NCBI GenBank assembly: GCA_045531905.1
Contig: JAZSEY010000024.1
Location: 62,001-126,000 of the forward strand
Length of the DNA stretch: 64,000 nt
DNA from: RGIG6919 sp045531905
Lineage (GTDB): Bacteria; Bacillota; Clostridia; Lachnospirales; Lachnospiraceae
Direction of reading: 5' to 3'
Both the position numbers and the translations under genes were made by a program. The notes beneath the pieces are model-generated. The model saw only the letters and a program-made list of their open reading frames with translations, was not told the origin of the DNA and did no database searches. Positions 1 to 9,579 of the stretch are shown piece by piece (within the stretch, counting starts at the first letter, position 1; every line of letters starts with the position of its first letter).

Positions 1-2565
1 GTTCTAAACCCTAATATGTATCGGATTAGTAGAGAGGGACATGTTTTCAATAATATTGATGCAATATATGTTTTCAGTGGTGAAAAAGATAATTATTGGC
101 ATATATGTTTCTTTGATGGTAGTGAGAGAGACTATTCGCAACGCGAGCTAAATATTGTAAAATCTTGTTTGGATCAGAGTCAAGTTGAGAATGTATTTGC
201 ATATTTAAAGCAAATATCGAGTTTAAGTAACGTTAAGAATGAAGAAACAGGAGAAAAGATACTACCCAAAAAGTATGAGAAAATATCTTTTGTTGGAGAA
301 GATGTTGCATTAGCCAAGTATTTAAATCCATCACCGTCATTTAAAAACAGAGTAAAAGGTGAATATATACCAATTTTTCCGTTTGGTTGTAATAACAGCC
401 AATATCGTGCTGTTAAGAGTGCAATGGAAAACCAGATTAGTGTGATTCAAGGTCCTCCAGGAACAGGGAAAACACAGACAATACTAAATATCATTGCAAA
501 TATAGTAATGCAGGGAAAAACAGTTCAAATTGTTTCTAATAATAATTCTGCTACAGAAAATGTATATGAGAAATTAGCTTCATCAAAATATAATTTGGGA
601 TTTATTGCTGCCATGTTAGGTAAATCAGAAAATAAGAAAGCATTTATCCTTCAGCAAGATGCAAATTATCCGGATTTCTCATCTTGGAGGGTAAATGATG
701 ACTTAGTTTTGTTGCAGAGAGATGTAAAAGAAAAATCAATTAAGCTCAAAGATACTTTTGATAAACAAGAAGAGTTAGCGAATCTGAAACAAGAGCAAGC
801 ACAACTACTAACAGAACTTGAATATTTTAATCAGTATGTGCAAACATTGGATGTCAATGTTGATAGCATAAACGTTAAGAGGCAACTAAACGCAAAACGT
901 TGGATGGAATTGTGGCAAGAGTGTCAGATGTTTTCTGAGGCAAATAAAAAGATAGGATTCATTTTTAAATTAAAAGGATTCTTTCGATATGGCATTTTTA
1001 ATCTGGGTTTCTATAAGCAGGATATTGGGAAAATTATCACGACATTTCAAGCAATGTACTATCGTGCAAAACAAGTTGAAATATCTGAAAATATATCAAA
1101 TATCGAAAAATATCTAAAAAATCAAGCGATAAGCTTGCTTGATGATTTGTGTAATCAGTCGATGGCGATATTAAAGGATAATTTAGCAAGAAAGTATGAC
1201 GGTAGGGGTAACAGGCCTATATTTGATGAAGATGATTTATGGAAATATCCACAAAATGTATTAAAAGAATATCCAGTTGTGTTAAGTACAACGTTTTCTT
1301 CTAGAAGCAGCCTAAATTCAAATGTTGTATATGACTATTTGATTATGGATGAGGCATCACAGGTGGATATTGCGACGGGGGCATTGGCTTTGTCTTGTGC
1401 AAGAAATGTTGTCATAGTAGGCGACACAAAACAATTACCGAATGTGGTAAAAGGTGAAGATAAGGAAAGAGCAAAAGCAATATTTGATAGTTTTAATATT
1501 AGGGAAGGTTATCTATATACAAAAAGTTTTTTGCAATCAATATTAGAAATTTTGCCAGATGTAAAACAGACGATGCTACGGGAGCATTATAGATGTCATC
1601 CTAAAATTATCAATTTTTGTAATCAAAAGTTTTATGGTGGCGAATTGCTAATTATGACAGAGGATAAAGGTGAAGAAGACGTACTTGTTGCCGTAAAAAC
1701 AGTGAAGGGAAATCATGTGCGCGATCACTATAGTCAACGACAAATAGATGTGATTAAGAATGAGATTATACCAAACTATGTGATAGATATACAAGAAACG
1801 GGAATCATAGCCCCTTATAAAAATCAAGTAGAAGCTTTGGCGAAAGAATTCAAAACTGTTAATACAGCGACCGTACATAGTTTTCAGGGAAAGGAAAAAG
1901 ACACGATTATCATATCAACTGTAGATGATGAGATAACAGATTTTGTGGATGATCCGTATTTGCTTAATGTAGCAGTTTCAAGGGCAAAGAAAAAACTCAT
2001 GGTGGTTGTTACTGGAAATGAGCAAAAGCAGGAACGCAATATTACTGATTTGATAGCATATATTCAGTACAATAATTTCGAAGTCACTGATAGCAAAGTG
2101 TATTCCATCTTTGATTACTTATATAAGCAATATGCTGAGGAACGGAAAGTGTATCTGCAAAAACATAAAAGAATTTCAGAATTTGATTCAGAAAATTTGA
2201 TGCAAGCACTAATCGAAGAGGTGCTTTCTATGGACAAGTATGCATGCTTAAATGTAGTAAATCACTTTCCTATGAGAATGTTGATTAAAAATACTGAATT
2301 GCTAAATGAAAGGGAGAGCCGTTATGCGATGCATTCAGCTACACACATAGATTTCTTAATTTACAATAGAATTAGCAAGAAACCGGTGTTAGCTATAGAG
2401 GTGGATGGGTATGAATATCATAAGTCAGACACTGAGCAGGCGTTACGGGATGAAATGAAGAAGCAAATATTGAAATTATATGGAATTCGTCTGAAACGAT
2501 TTAAAACGAATGGTAGCGGGGAGAAAGACCTGCTTGTGCAGTTGTTGGATGAGGTTGTTGGATAG
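1..2565 (+). CDS. SF1 (UPF1-like) helicase with C-terminal Vsr/DUF559-like nuclease fold, 5' end probably outside window
   Basis: Seen: an open frame runs from the first base; the first ATG is at 16 but no upstream stop or ribosome site is visible, so the true start may lie outside. Numbering from that ATG, Walker A GPPGTGKT is at 146-153, Walker B DEAS near 445, then a VGDTKQLP motif, YRCHP near 525, HSFQGKEKD near 621 and VSRAKK near 654. This is the full set of UPF1/Dna2-type superfamily 1 motifs. The last 90 residues hold a DFLI...AIEVDGYE segment (EVD near 795) typical of Vsr/DUF559-like PD-(D/E)XK folds. Known of the family: such helicase-nuclease fusions are common in defence islands. 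The next gene follows after 14 bases, suggesting an operon. Inferred role: ATP-driven unwinding with cleavage of foreign nucleic acid. The helicase call is firm; the nuclease call is moderate. Confidence 0.85.
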   Translation, partial: VLNPNMYRISREGHVFNNIDAIYVFSGEKDNYWHICFFDGSERDYSQRELNIVKSCLDQSQVENVFAYLKQISSLSNVKNEETGEKILPKKYEKISFVGEDVALAKYLNPSPSFKNRVKGEYIPIFPFGCNNSQYRAVKSAMENQISVIQGPPGTGKTQTILNIIANIVMQGKTVQIVSNNNSATENVYEKLASSKYNLGFIAAMLGKSENKKAFILQQDANYPDFSSWRVNDDLVLLQRDVKEKSIKLKDTFDKQEELANLKQEQAQLLTELEYFNQYVQTLDVNVDSINVKRQLNAKRWMELWQECQMFSEANKKIGFIFKLKGFFRYGIFNLGFYKQDIGKIITTFQAMYYRAKQVEISENISNIEKYLKNQAISLLDDLCNQSMAILKDNLARKYDGRGNRPIFDEDDLWKYPQNVLKEYPVVLSTTFSSRSSLNSNVVYDYLIMDEASQVDIATGALALSCARNVVIVGDTKQLPNVVKGEDKERAKAIFDSFNIREGYLYTKSFLQSILEILPDVKQTMLREHYRCHPKIINFCNQKFYGGELLIMTEDKGEEDVLVAVKTVKGNHVRDHYSQRQIDVIKNEIIPNYVIDIQETGIIAPYKNQVEALAKEFKTVNTATVHSFQGKEKDTIIISTVDDEITDFVDDPYLLNVAVSRAKKKLMVVVTGNEQKQERNITDLIAYIQYNNFEVTDSKVYSIFDYLYKQYAEERKVYLQKHKRISEFDSENLMQALIEEVLSMDKYACLNVVNHFPMRMLIKNTELLNERESRYAMHSATHIDFLIYNRISKKPVLAIEVDGYEYHKSDTEQALRDEMKKQILKLYGIRLKRFKTNGSGEKDLLVQLLDEVVG

Positions 2566-2579
2566 GAGGAGAAGGACAA

Positions 2580-4799
2580 ATGATAAAAGAAATTCACATG
2601 AAGGGATGTGCTACATATGATGCAGTGGGGGCTTCGCTTATAGATTGTAAGAAAGTCAATTTTGTGTATGGGGCTAATGGTAGTGGAAAATCAACGATTA
2701 GCTGTTTTCTTAGTGATCAAAAAAATGATAAATATGCCCAATCTTTTCTTGCATGGGACTCTGTTGGACCAATGGATATTAAGGTGTATAATCGTCAGTT
2801 TAGAGAGTCAAATTTTCAAAAGAGTGATATAGAAGGCGTGTTTACTTTAGGTGAAGCTACAATAGAAGATATTAAGATGCTGGAGGATTTAAAAAAGGAA
2901 TTATCGCTACGTGAAAAAGAAGTAGCAAAAACCAGGGATTCCCTTATAAAACAAGAAGAAAAAAAGAGATTAAGAATTGAACGATTTAAAAACGATGTAT
3001 GGGCTTCTATTTATAAACAACATGCTGAAGAATTTGGAGATGCTTTTGATGGTTGCAAGAAGAGTAAAGAAAAATTTTATCAAGCGGTTATTGAAAGATA
3101 TCATAGTATAGGTACTAATGTGGAACCGTTAAGTGTTTTACAAGAAAGAGCTAGGGCTTTATATGTTTCAAAGCCGGAAATGTATAATCTTTTGGAAGTA
3201 GATATTTCTAGAGAACGAGCAATAATAGATGAAGTAACAAGTTCGTCACTATGGGATATGGTTATTGTTGGAAATGATAGTATTCCTATAGCCAAACTCA
3301 TTAAAGAATTAGAGAATTCAGATTGGGTAAGATCTGGAAGAAAATATGTTTTGAACAATTCTGTCTGTCCATTTTGCCAAAAAGAGACCATTGATGAAGA
3401 TTTTAGAAAGCAATTAGAACAGTTCTTTGCTGGAGAATATGAAAAAAATGTTCAGGCGATTACAGACTTATATAGTAAATATCAAAAGGCAGCAAATAGT
3501 ATTATTGCAAAAATTGAGAACGTCTTATTATATAGTTCTAATATTATTGCAGATATAGTAGACAAAGAATTCTTGGAAGCGAAGAAGATTTTGTTGGAAA
3601 ATCAATTTGATAGTAATGATGTACTAATGCAAAATAAGATAAAGGAACCAGGATCGAGAGTTAGTCTAGACAATATAAATGATTGTATAGAAGAAATACT
3701 TGTGTTATTTAATACGGCGAATCAAAAGATAAACGATCATAATGAATTAGTCAAGAATATTAAGAAGGAGAAGAATAGATTAGCTGATGATATCTGGACA
3801 TATTGTTTATATGAACAGAAAACTTTGATAGATGGGTACTATAAGGATGTAGATGCTTTGGATAAAAGCATTGCAGGAATTACTAAAACATGCAATTCAT
3901 TCTATAACAGAATAAAAGAGTTGAAAATGGAAGTTGCTGAAAAAGGGAAGAATATCACAAGTGTTCAACCGACGGTTGATGAAATGAATCGAAGTCTCAA
4001 AGCATATGGATTTACTAATTTTTGCATTGCACCTTCAGAAAAAAAGAACAATTGTTATCAGATACAGCGTAAAGACGGAACATTGGTTAGTAACACATTG
4101 AGCGAGGGTGAGGAAACATTTATTTCTTTTTTATATTTTATGCAATTGACCAAAGGTGCAATAGAGGCTACTAAGGTATCAGTAAAAAAGATAATTGTGT
4201 TAGATGATCCCATTTGTAGTTTAGATAGTACAATTCTTTATGTTGTTAGTTCGATGGTAAAACAATTAGCTACTGATATACGAGATGGCAAAGGTGATGT
4301 CGAGCAACTATTTGTGTTTACTCATAATGTATTTTTTCACAAGGAAGCATCTTTTGTCAATGGTCGAATAAAAGAATTAACTGATGTTAATTATTGGATA
4401 ATACGGAAAGAAGCTGATGTTTCTAGAATTGATGAATATGGAACAATAAACCCAATTAGTACATCATATGAACTGCTTTGGAATGAATTAAGAGCAGATA
4501 GAGGAACGTCATTTGTAACTCTTCAAAATACGATGCGTCGTATTATTGAAAACTACTTTGGTATGCTTGGAGGTAGTAAGGAGGATTATATAAAAGGTAA
4601 ATTTGAGACCATAGAAGAACAAACGATATGTGAGTCTCTTTTCTATTGGATTAATGATGGATCTCATACTATTCCAGATGATTTGTTTGTAGATAGTTAT
4701 ACAGATATTACGGAAAGATATAAAGATGTATTTTATAAAATATTTAAGACTACTGGTCATGAAGCTCATTATAATATGATGATGGGACTCAATAAATAA
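2580..4799 (+). CDS. AAA_13 family ATPase with zinc hook, RloC/PrrC-like candidate anticodon nuclease
   Basis: Start ATG sits behind GGAGGAGAAGG. The 739-residue protein has Walker A GANGSGKS near 31-38, a long charged coiled-coil region (about 90-470) with a single CPFC zinc-hook motif at 263-266, an ABC signature LSEGEE near 508, Walker B VLDDP near 540-544 and an FTHN switch near 582. That order is the RloC/Rad50-like layout of PF13166 (AAA_13). In the C-terminal part R653-x3-E657 is followed 39 residues later by H696 in NDGSH. PrrC and RloC use an Arg-x3-Glu...His triad in a HEPN-related domain to cleave tRNA anticodon loops, so the same activity is plausible here but unproven. It sits between a helicase-nuclease and a PD-(D/E)XK-like gene rather than beside a type I restriction system. 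Confidence 0.75.
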   Translation: MIKEIHMKGCATYDAVGASLIDCKKVNFVYGANGSGKSTISCFLSDQKNDKYAQSFLAWDSVGPMDIKVYNRQFRESNFQKSDIEGVFTLGEATIEDIKMLEDLKKELSLREKEVAKTRDSLIKQEEKKRLRIERFKNDVWASIYKQHAEEFGDAFDGCKKSKEKFYQAVIERYHSIGTNVEPLSVLQERARALYVSKPEMYNLLEVDISRERAIIDEVTSSSLWDMVIVGNDSIPIAKLIKELENSDWVRSGRKYVLNNSVCPFCQKETIDEDFRKQLEQFFAGEYEKNVQAITDLYSKYQKAANSIIAKIENVLLYSSNIIADIVDKEFLEAKKILLENQFDSNDVLMQNKIKEPGSRVSLDNINDCIEEILVLFNTANQKINDHNELVKNIKKEKNRLADDIWTYCLYEQKTLIDGYYKDVDALDKSIAGITKTCNSFYNRIKELKMEVAEKGKNITSVQPTVDEMNRSLKAYGFTNFCIAPSEKKNNCYQIQRKDGTLVSNTLSEGEETFISFLYFMQLTKGAIEATKVSVKKIIVLDDPICSLDSTILYVVSSMVKQLATDIRDGKGDVEQLFVFTHNVFFHKEASFVNGRIKELTDVNYWIIRKEADVSRIDEYGTINPISTSYELLWNELRADRGTSFVTLQNTMRRIIENYFGMLGGSKEDYIKGKFETIEEQTICESLFYWINDGSHTIPDDLFVDSYTDITERYKDVFYKIFKTTGHEAHYNMMMGLNK

Positions 4800-4830
4800 T
4801 ACTGTCTTTTCTATTTTTAGGAGGTAACAT

Positions 4831-6039
4831 ATGATTCAAGTATTAACATACAGTGGTAAGGATGATCAATATAAAGGGACTAATGTTGTAATTAGTAGCA
4901 TACATGAACCTCGCTCATTAGATGAATTTGAAATTAATGTTATTTTTCTTGATGCTCCGGGAATATGGATGAACAATGCGGATAGTAAGGATAATTGTGT
5001 TATGCTTCCAGATTTTAAAAGTCTATCAATAATGATAGCTAATCGAAAACATACCAATGTTTTAATTGTTTATCCTCAGAATAATACATACTATTATGAC
5101 AAATGGGGAAATCCGTCTCGTTATCATAAAAATTGTGAGTTGAAAAATATGCTTAATTCAATGACTAAGTATATTATAGGTTCCATTTATCGGTCATTAG
5201 AAATGATTAATGTTATGTATGAAAATACTCAGACACAGGTAGGTAAATTTGAAATTCCTGCTGCATTCAATTTTACATGTGGTGAGCCACTTTTATTGTC
5301 TCAACGCAGTAATAAAATTACGGCAGTGAAAGTAAATGATATTTATGCTACTACGCTTAGAATTAGCAATATAGATGAATTATTGGCACTATTAAAACAA
5401 TTAAAGTTAATAAATGATAAACAAGATGTGCCTGAATGGCTTGATGAAATAAAAATGTTTGATGACGAAGAACAAACTGCAATTATTTATGACAATAAAA
5501 ACATCATACAAACAGCAAATGATAAGATTAACCAAGCAAATAATATTCTTGATAAGAACAGACATTATAAGTCCATATTATATACAAATAGTGATGAACT
5601 TGTTAGTGTTACGTTTGAAATTTTGGAGCAACTATTAGGATGTGACTTATCGGAGTTTGTGGATGAAAAGAAAGAAGATTTTTTGTTTAGCCTTGAAAAT
5701 CATGTGTTTATTGGCGAGATAAAAGGTGTAAATCACAATATAAGGAATGAAAATGTTTCACAATTAGATGTTCATTATCAGTCATATTTGGACGAGCATC
5801 CGGAAATAGATGAGAAGAATGTATTCGCATTGTTAATTATGAATCATCAAAAGAATAAGAAGCCAGATTTGAGAGAAGAAGTTCATGAAAATCAGATTAA
5901 ATTGGCTCAAAGAAATGGTAGTTTAATTATAGAAACAACTACGTTGCTTAAGATGTATGAAATGTATTTGAATGGCGAAATGTCAAGAGAGCAGTGTGTC
6001 AATGTACTAAAGGACAACACTGGTTTACTTAAGTTATAA
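4831..6039 (+). CDS. Unknown protein with C-terminal PD-(D/E)XK-like nuclease signature
   Basis: I do not recognise the full-length protein (402 residues). It starts behind a good AGGAGGT site 31 bases after the zinc-hook ATPase gene and is probably in the same operon. The first 200 residues are a mixed alpha/beta region without a motif I can name. In the C-terminal third an acidic stretch leads into DFLFSLENH followed by E296-I-K298 in FIGEIKG. A hydrophobic strand ending in E-x-K after an upstream Asp is the usual core of restriction-endonuclease-like (PD-(D/E)XK) folds. Inference: this is the nuclease or effector subunit of the operon. No membrane segment or signal peptide is visible. Confidence 0.6.
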   Translation: MIQVLTYSGKDDQYKGTNVVISSIHEPRSLDEFEINVIFLDAPGIWMNNADSKDNCVMLPDFKSLSIMIANRKHTNVLIVYPQNNTYYYDKWGNPSRYHKNCELKNMLNSMTKYIIGSIYRSLEMINVMYENTQTQVGKFEIPAAFNFTCGEPLLLSQRSNKITAVKVNDIYATTLRISNIDELLALLKQLKLINDKQDVPEWLDEIKMFDDEEQTAIIYDNKNIIQTANDKINQANNILDKNRHYKSILYTNSDELVSVTFEILEQLLGCDLSEFVDEKKEDFLFSLENHVFIGEIKGVNHNIRNENVSQLDVHYQSYLDEHPEIDEKNVFALLIMNHQKNKKPDLREEVHENQIKLAQRNGSLIIETTTLLKMYEMYLNGEMSREQCVNVLKDNTGLLKL

Positions 6040-6188
6040 CAGTGTGTTTGAAAGAAAAATATAACAAATAATCTTGAAAATCCTATGTGGTACGAATTAA
6101 AAATGTGCGATATTCAGGGAAGATAATTTGAACTTTCTGTAGATAAACTAAGTGAAAAGGGTGTAGATACACAGGAAAGGAATACAGT

Positions 6189-7199
6189 ATGGGACTGTTT
6201 ACAAAAGCAATTGGACCAGTGTTTTTAAAATCAAGTAATCAAGCTGCAGAGTATGTTGATAAATTGAAAAGTCTTCGAGATAAATGTTCAGGAGCTTTAA
6301 AAGAAGAAATTGAAAAGCAAATTACAATAGCGGAATATGGAATCAAGGGCGAAGAGAGTATTGCATTCGAACTTAAGAATAGTGGCATTGATATGTATAT
6401 TCTGCAGGACATCTGCTTAGCACAAAATGAGTTATCGGCTCAGATAGATTATTTGATTGTGACGAGAAAAAGGATATATGTATTAGAATGCAAAAATCTT
6501 ATTGGTGACATTGAAGTAAATACTGCCGGTGATTTCATCCGTACATATCAAATGTGTGGAAGAAAGATAAGAGAAGGTATTTATTCACCTATTACTCAAA
6601 ATATAAGACATTTACAAATTTTAAAAGACATTCGAAAAAATGATAAGAGCAATCTTATTAGTAAGAAGCTTTTTGAAACTTATTTTGACTATAATTATAA
6701 AGCCATTGTTGTATTAGCGAATCCTAAAACTATTTTGAATGCAAAATATGCGAAAAAAGAAATAAAAGAGCAAATTGTGCGTGCAGATCAGCTTGTTCAA
6801 AAGATTAAAGAAATGGACATGCAAGTTAAGGAAGAAATATCTGAAAAAGAAATGCTTGAAGTAGCAAATTACTTTTTGGAAAAGAATCAGCCCAATAGAT
6901 TAGACTATGCGGAAAAGTACGAGAGAATTCTTAAACAAATTAAAAATACAGAATCGAATGCTTCACAGGTAACGGATAATGCAAGGGACGCTTTGATTGC
7001 TAAATTGAAAGCATTTCGCCTAGAAAGAAGCAGACAAGAAAAGATTAAACCTTATTATATTTTCAATGATGCGCAAATGGAATCATTGATAGAGCAGAAC
7101 CCTAAAAATGAAGAGGAATTGTGCCAGGTGCCTGGATTCGGAAAGAAAAAGGCAGATAAGTATGGGAAGGAAATTCTGGAAATATTAAGGGGCAAGTAA
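6189..7199 (+). CDS. NERD domain protein with C-terminal HRDC domain
   Basis: 336 residues; start chosen behind AGGAAAGG. Residues about 50-170 match the nuclease-related (NERD) domain: GxxGEES near 54, AQIDYLIV and then VLECKN, giving the Asp and Glu-x-Lys core of a PD-(D/E)XK fold. The last 80 residues (LKAFRLERSRQ...FNDAQME...PKNEEELCQVPGFGKKKADKYG) form a clear HRDC domain, as found at the C-terminus of RecQ and RNase D, where it binds nucleic acid. NERD-HRDC proteins are known from plasmids and mobile regions, usually of unknown function. The gene follows the three upstream defence-like genes after 149 bases, so it may be co-transcribed or only a neighbour. Confidence 0.8.
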   Translation: MGLFTKAIGPVFLKSSNQAAEYVDKLKSLRDKCSGALKEEIEKQITIAEYGIKGEESIAFELKNSGIDMYILQDICLAQNELSAQIDYLIVTRKRIYVLECKNLIGDIEVNTAGDFIRTYQMCGRKIREGIYSPITQNIRHLQILKDIRKNDKSNLISKKLFETYFDYNYKAIVVLANPKTILNAKYAKKEIKEQIVRADQLVQKIKEMDMQVKEEISEKEMLEVANYFLEKNQPNRLDYAEKYERILKQIKNTESNASQVTDNARDALIAKLKAFRLERSRQEKIKPYYIFNDAQMESLIEQNPKNEEELCQVPGFGKKKADKYGKEILEILRGK

Positions 7200-7426
7200 A
7201 AGATAAAACAATGCTATCTGTCACGGCAACAAGTTGCTTTTCTGAAAGAATGCAGGAAAAAACAGGGGTTGTGGGAGTTTGAGAGAGGTTTTTTATACCA
7301 AATTTAGCCCCGAAATTAAGGATTTTGGGCTGTTGCGTGGCTAATGTAATATTTAATTTTAAAGGGGAAAAGTGTTATTGTATATAAAGACATATAGAGA
7401 AAATATTGGTTTAGGAGGATGAGTAA

Positions 7427-7627
7427 ATGGGGATTAAAGCAACAATCATAATAGATGACGACAGGTGGGCAAAACATCCTTATGGTGTGAAATTTGATGA
7501 CGAGAAATGTAATCAGGAGTTTTATACAAACGGTGTGGATAGTCGAGAACAGTGTTATCGAGTTATCGATAGAGCGAGAGTAGCAGGCTATGATATTGAC
7601 TCAGACATAGAGGAATATTTTTATTAG
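7427..7627 (+). CDS. Small hypothetical protein (66 aa)
   Basis: A short acidic protein starting at ATG 7427 behind a good AGGAGG site (7413-7418). It has no signal peptide or membrane segment. A motif of the type IIDDDRWAKHPYGVKF at the N-terminus and a C-terminal acidic helix are the only features visible. No family was recognised. It lies alone between the NERD-HRDC gene and a small membrane protein gene, 76 bases before the latter. The ribosome site and codon pattern make it likely to be expressed. Confidence 0.5.
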   Translation: MGIKATIIIDDDRWAKHPYGVKFDDEKCNQEFYTNGVDSREQCYRVIDRARVAGYDIDSDIEEYFY

Positions 7628-7703
7628 TATAACTAGAAATAGAAATTGCCTGCTGCAATAAATTATTTACAGAAAAAACAAAAAAGGAGAAGAAATATAA
7701 ACT

Positions 7704-8363
7704 ATGGAAATATCTATTTTCAATTTTGAAATAAAAGATTGGATGATTTTGTATGTGGTGTTTGTCGCTATGGGGCTTTTTGTTCGAGTGAATATTGTGA
7801 GCCCGTTAGTTGCAAGCTTTGAAGATACTCGTATGAAAACACTAATTCAGATTGGTGTGGTTGTAGTGATTACATTGCTTTGGAATATGGCTTCTAGGAA
7901 TGACATAGCGAATGATTCATTTGCAGTTGCGCTTATAGTATTTACTTATGGTTATATTGCTTATGTGCTTTCACAAAAAGCAGAAAGGGATGGATATATT
8001 CATAGTCTTTTGCTTTTTATAAACGGCTTTTTTCTAACTGCTATAACTTTTATGTCATTACCAGGAAATATAATATTTGGAATTATTACAGTATGTTTGG
8101 CAGTATTGGTATACAAAAAGATTGAACCCGAACATAAAAGTGTATTGATAGAAATAATAGTAATGATTATTGAAACAATAGTTATTTCAATAGTTGTATG
8201 GATAAATTCATGGGATAGTGTATTGCAAACGACATTAGTTGTTCTTTTTGTAGAAACGGCAGTATATACAATAAATTTGTTTATAGGTTATTTTTGCGTG
8301 TTGGCATGTGGAGAAGATACTGATGAATACATAAATTCAATCAGAGGATTAAATGATTATTAA
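7704..8363 (+). CDS. Hypothetical multi-pass membrane protein (219 aa)
   Basis: Start ATG 7704 lies downstream of AAAGGAGAAG. The protein is strongly hydrophobic with about six predicted membrane segments (around residues 15-32, 45-62, 72-90, 95-115, 118-135 and 150-200). No catalytic motif, zinc ligand or transport signature is visible. It ends in a short acidic tail. Its position between defence modules hints at an accessory function but nothing in the sequence fixes one. Confidence 0.5.
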   Translation: MEISIFNFEIKDWMILYVVFVAMGLFVRVNIVSPLVASFEDTRMKTLIQIGVVVVITLLWNMASRNDIANDSFAVALIVFTYGYIAYVLSQKAERDGYIHSLLLFINGFFLTAITFMSLPGNIIFGIITVCLAVLVYKKIEPEHKSVLIEIIVMIIETIVISIVVWINSWDSVLQTTLVVLFVETAVYTINLFIGYFCVLACGEDTDEYINSIRGLNDY

Positions 8364-9042
8364 GGTACAAGGATTAAAGCTAAGTATGCACAAAAACAGC
8401 AGATACGCACCACGATTATACTCATTGCAAAAAACATTAAAGGAATCGGATTAAGTGTGTTGAGACGGAAGATATATAACATAAAGAATGTTATTGCATA
8501 AAAAAGACGTTGCAAAAAAGAAGCGAGTACCCATTTCAAGTCTAAAGACTTTACTCAGTCAAAAACTCGATTCTTTCTTAGAAATGAAACGAGCTACCCG
8601 TTTAAGATATATGGCTGTACACGACACAAAACCCGTTTCATGAATTTATATTATCCAGCTTTGGCGGAAGAATCAAGAGAAAAATTTGATAACACCGGAT
8701 ATATTAGGCGTTAATGAAAAATGTCTCGTTAGAAATAAAGAAAAAATCAGAAGTAACATAAAATGGCACAAAGTAACAGGAGTGATGTTACTATACATAA
8801 AAATATGTTACTAAGAAAAGTTTGTATTGAAGAAAATTGTCGCTTGCGTCAAAAATATTCAATATGTTTACTGGAGGAGGTAGTTGTGCTAGACTACTTC
8901 GCCGACAAGGCGCAGGTTTGTAGGACGATGTTCTGTGAGTCTGTGTCTTTTGTTGTTGCCTTGTAGTATGACTACGGGTGCCTACAGTCAACATATGTAC
9001 CAAAGAAATTTATATACAAATGAGAAATACGGAGGTGGAGAA
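8364..9042 (+). other. 679-bp stretch without an intact gene; possible decayed coding remnant
   Basis: No convincing intact gene. A frame from ATG 8488 stays open to TAA 8812 apart from one TGA at 8641, giving 108 codons with a single interruption; it could be a decayed small gene but this is weak in such AT-rich DNA. Short inverted repeats are present (for example ATGAAACG near 8585 with CGTTTCAT near 8635). A short frame at 8763-8966 has no ribosome site and no recognisable product. The stretch 8881-8990 is somewhat richer in GC than its surroundings, which may mark a junction. Confidence 0.35.
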
Positions 9043-9426
9043 ATGCCAGTAGCAGGAAACAAGTATATTGTAACAGTAGAACCGTCACATATTGATTGGG
9101 GTGAGTATAGGAATCCTACAAATCGAAGGCCAATAAAAGGAGAATCATATGTTAAAATACCATCACAGTATGCAAGATTGTATAATATTCGTCGTGGAGA
9201 TATGTTTATCGCGTATTTTAAAAATGGGTGTCCGTCTATTCATATTAAAGCGTCTGGAAATGGACCGTATGAAATGGAGATACAATAAGCAAAACAATTT
9301 GAAGGTATAGGAGTAGGTGCATGTAAAGCATTTATACTTTGGTATCAAGCATGTGATGTAAAAGTAGGCGATCAGGTACTGGTTGAATTTTTATCGCCAA
9401 CAGAAGTTGTTTTTGAAATTATCTAG
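9043..9426 (+). pseudogene. Small unknown gene interrupted by an in-frame TAA stop
   Basis: ATG 9043 follows GGAGGTGGAG and opens an 81-codon frame ending in TAA at 9286-9288. The same frame continues without another stop for 45 codons to TAG 9424-9426. Its continuation (AKQFEGIGVGACK...WYQACDVKVGDQVLVEFLSP) looks like real protein and echoes the upstream part (YARLYNIRRGDMFIAYFKNG), as if the gene encoded two related beta-rich repeats. The simplest reading is a 127-codon gene broken by a nonsense mutation; alternatively the 81-residue product is still functional. A terminator hairpin follows immediately. Product family not recognised. Confidence 0.5.
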
Positions 9427-9432
9427 GAGATT

Positions 9433-9465
9433 AGACGGGGCTTAATAAAAGGCACCGTCTTTTTG
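9433..9465 (+). terminator. Rho-independent terminator
   Basis: AGACGG and CCGTCT pair around a loop and are followed by a T run. It closes the interrupted gene and isolates the restriction-modification operon that starts about 70 bases downstream. Confidence 0.65.
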
Positions 9466-9530
9466 ATATTATTGTTTTCTAGGACAGAGTAAATAGCTGA
9501 TTAGAACATTGGATGTTGCTAAAAAAAATT

Positions 9531-9559
9531 TTGACTTTATAAAAATAAACGTTTATACT
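9531..9559 (+). promoter_or_regulatory. Sigma-A promoter of the restriction-modification operon
   Basis: TTGACT (9531-9536), a 17-base spacer and TATACT (9554-9559) lie 20 bases before the ATG of the XRE regulator gene. AAACGTTT overlaps the -10 side of the spacer and could be part of an operator for the regulator, but no clear dyad pair was found. Confidence 0.7.
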
Positions 9560-9579
9560 TATCTGAGGAGGGCGCTATT

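Noticed and set aside
6084..6230. A frame from ATG 6084 that, apart from one TAA, runs into the start of the NERD gene in another frame
   Set aside because: The stretch looks slightly protein-like (DKLSEKGVDTQERNTVWDCL) but is short, interrupted and has no ribosome site; too weak to call a pseudogene.
8763..8966. A 67-codon open frame on the plus strand
   Set aside because: No ribosome site, odd composition and no recognisable product; overlaps a region that seems decayed.
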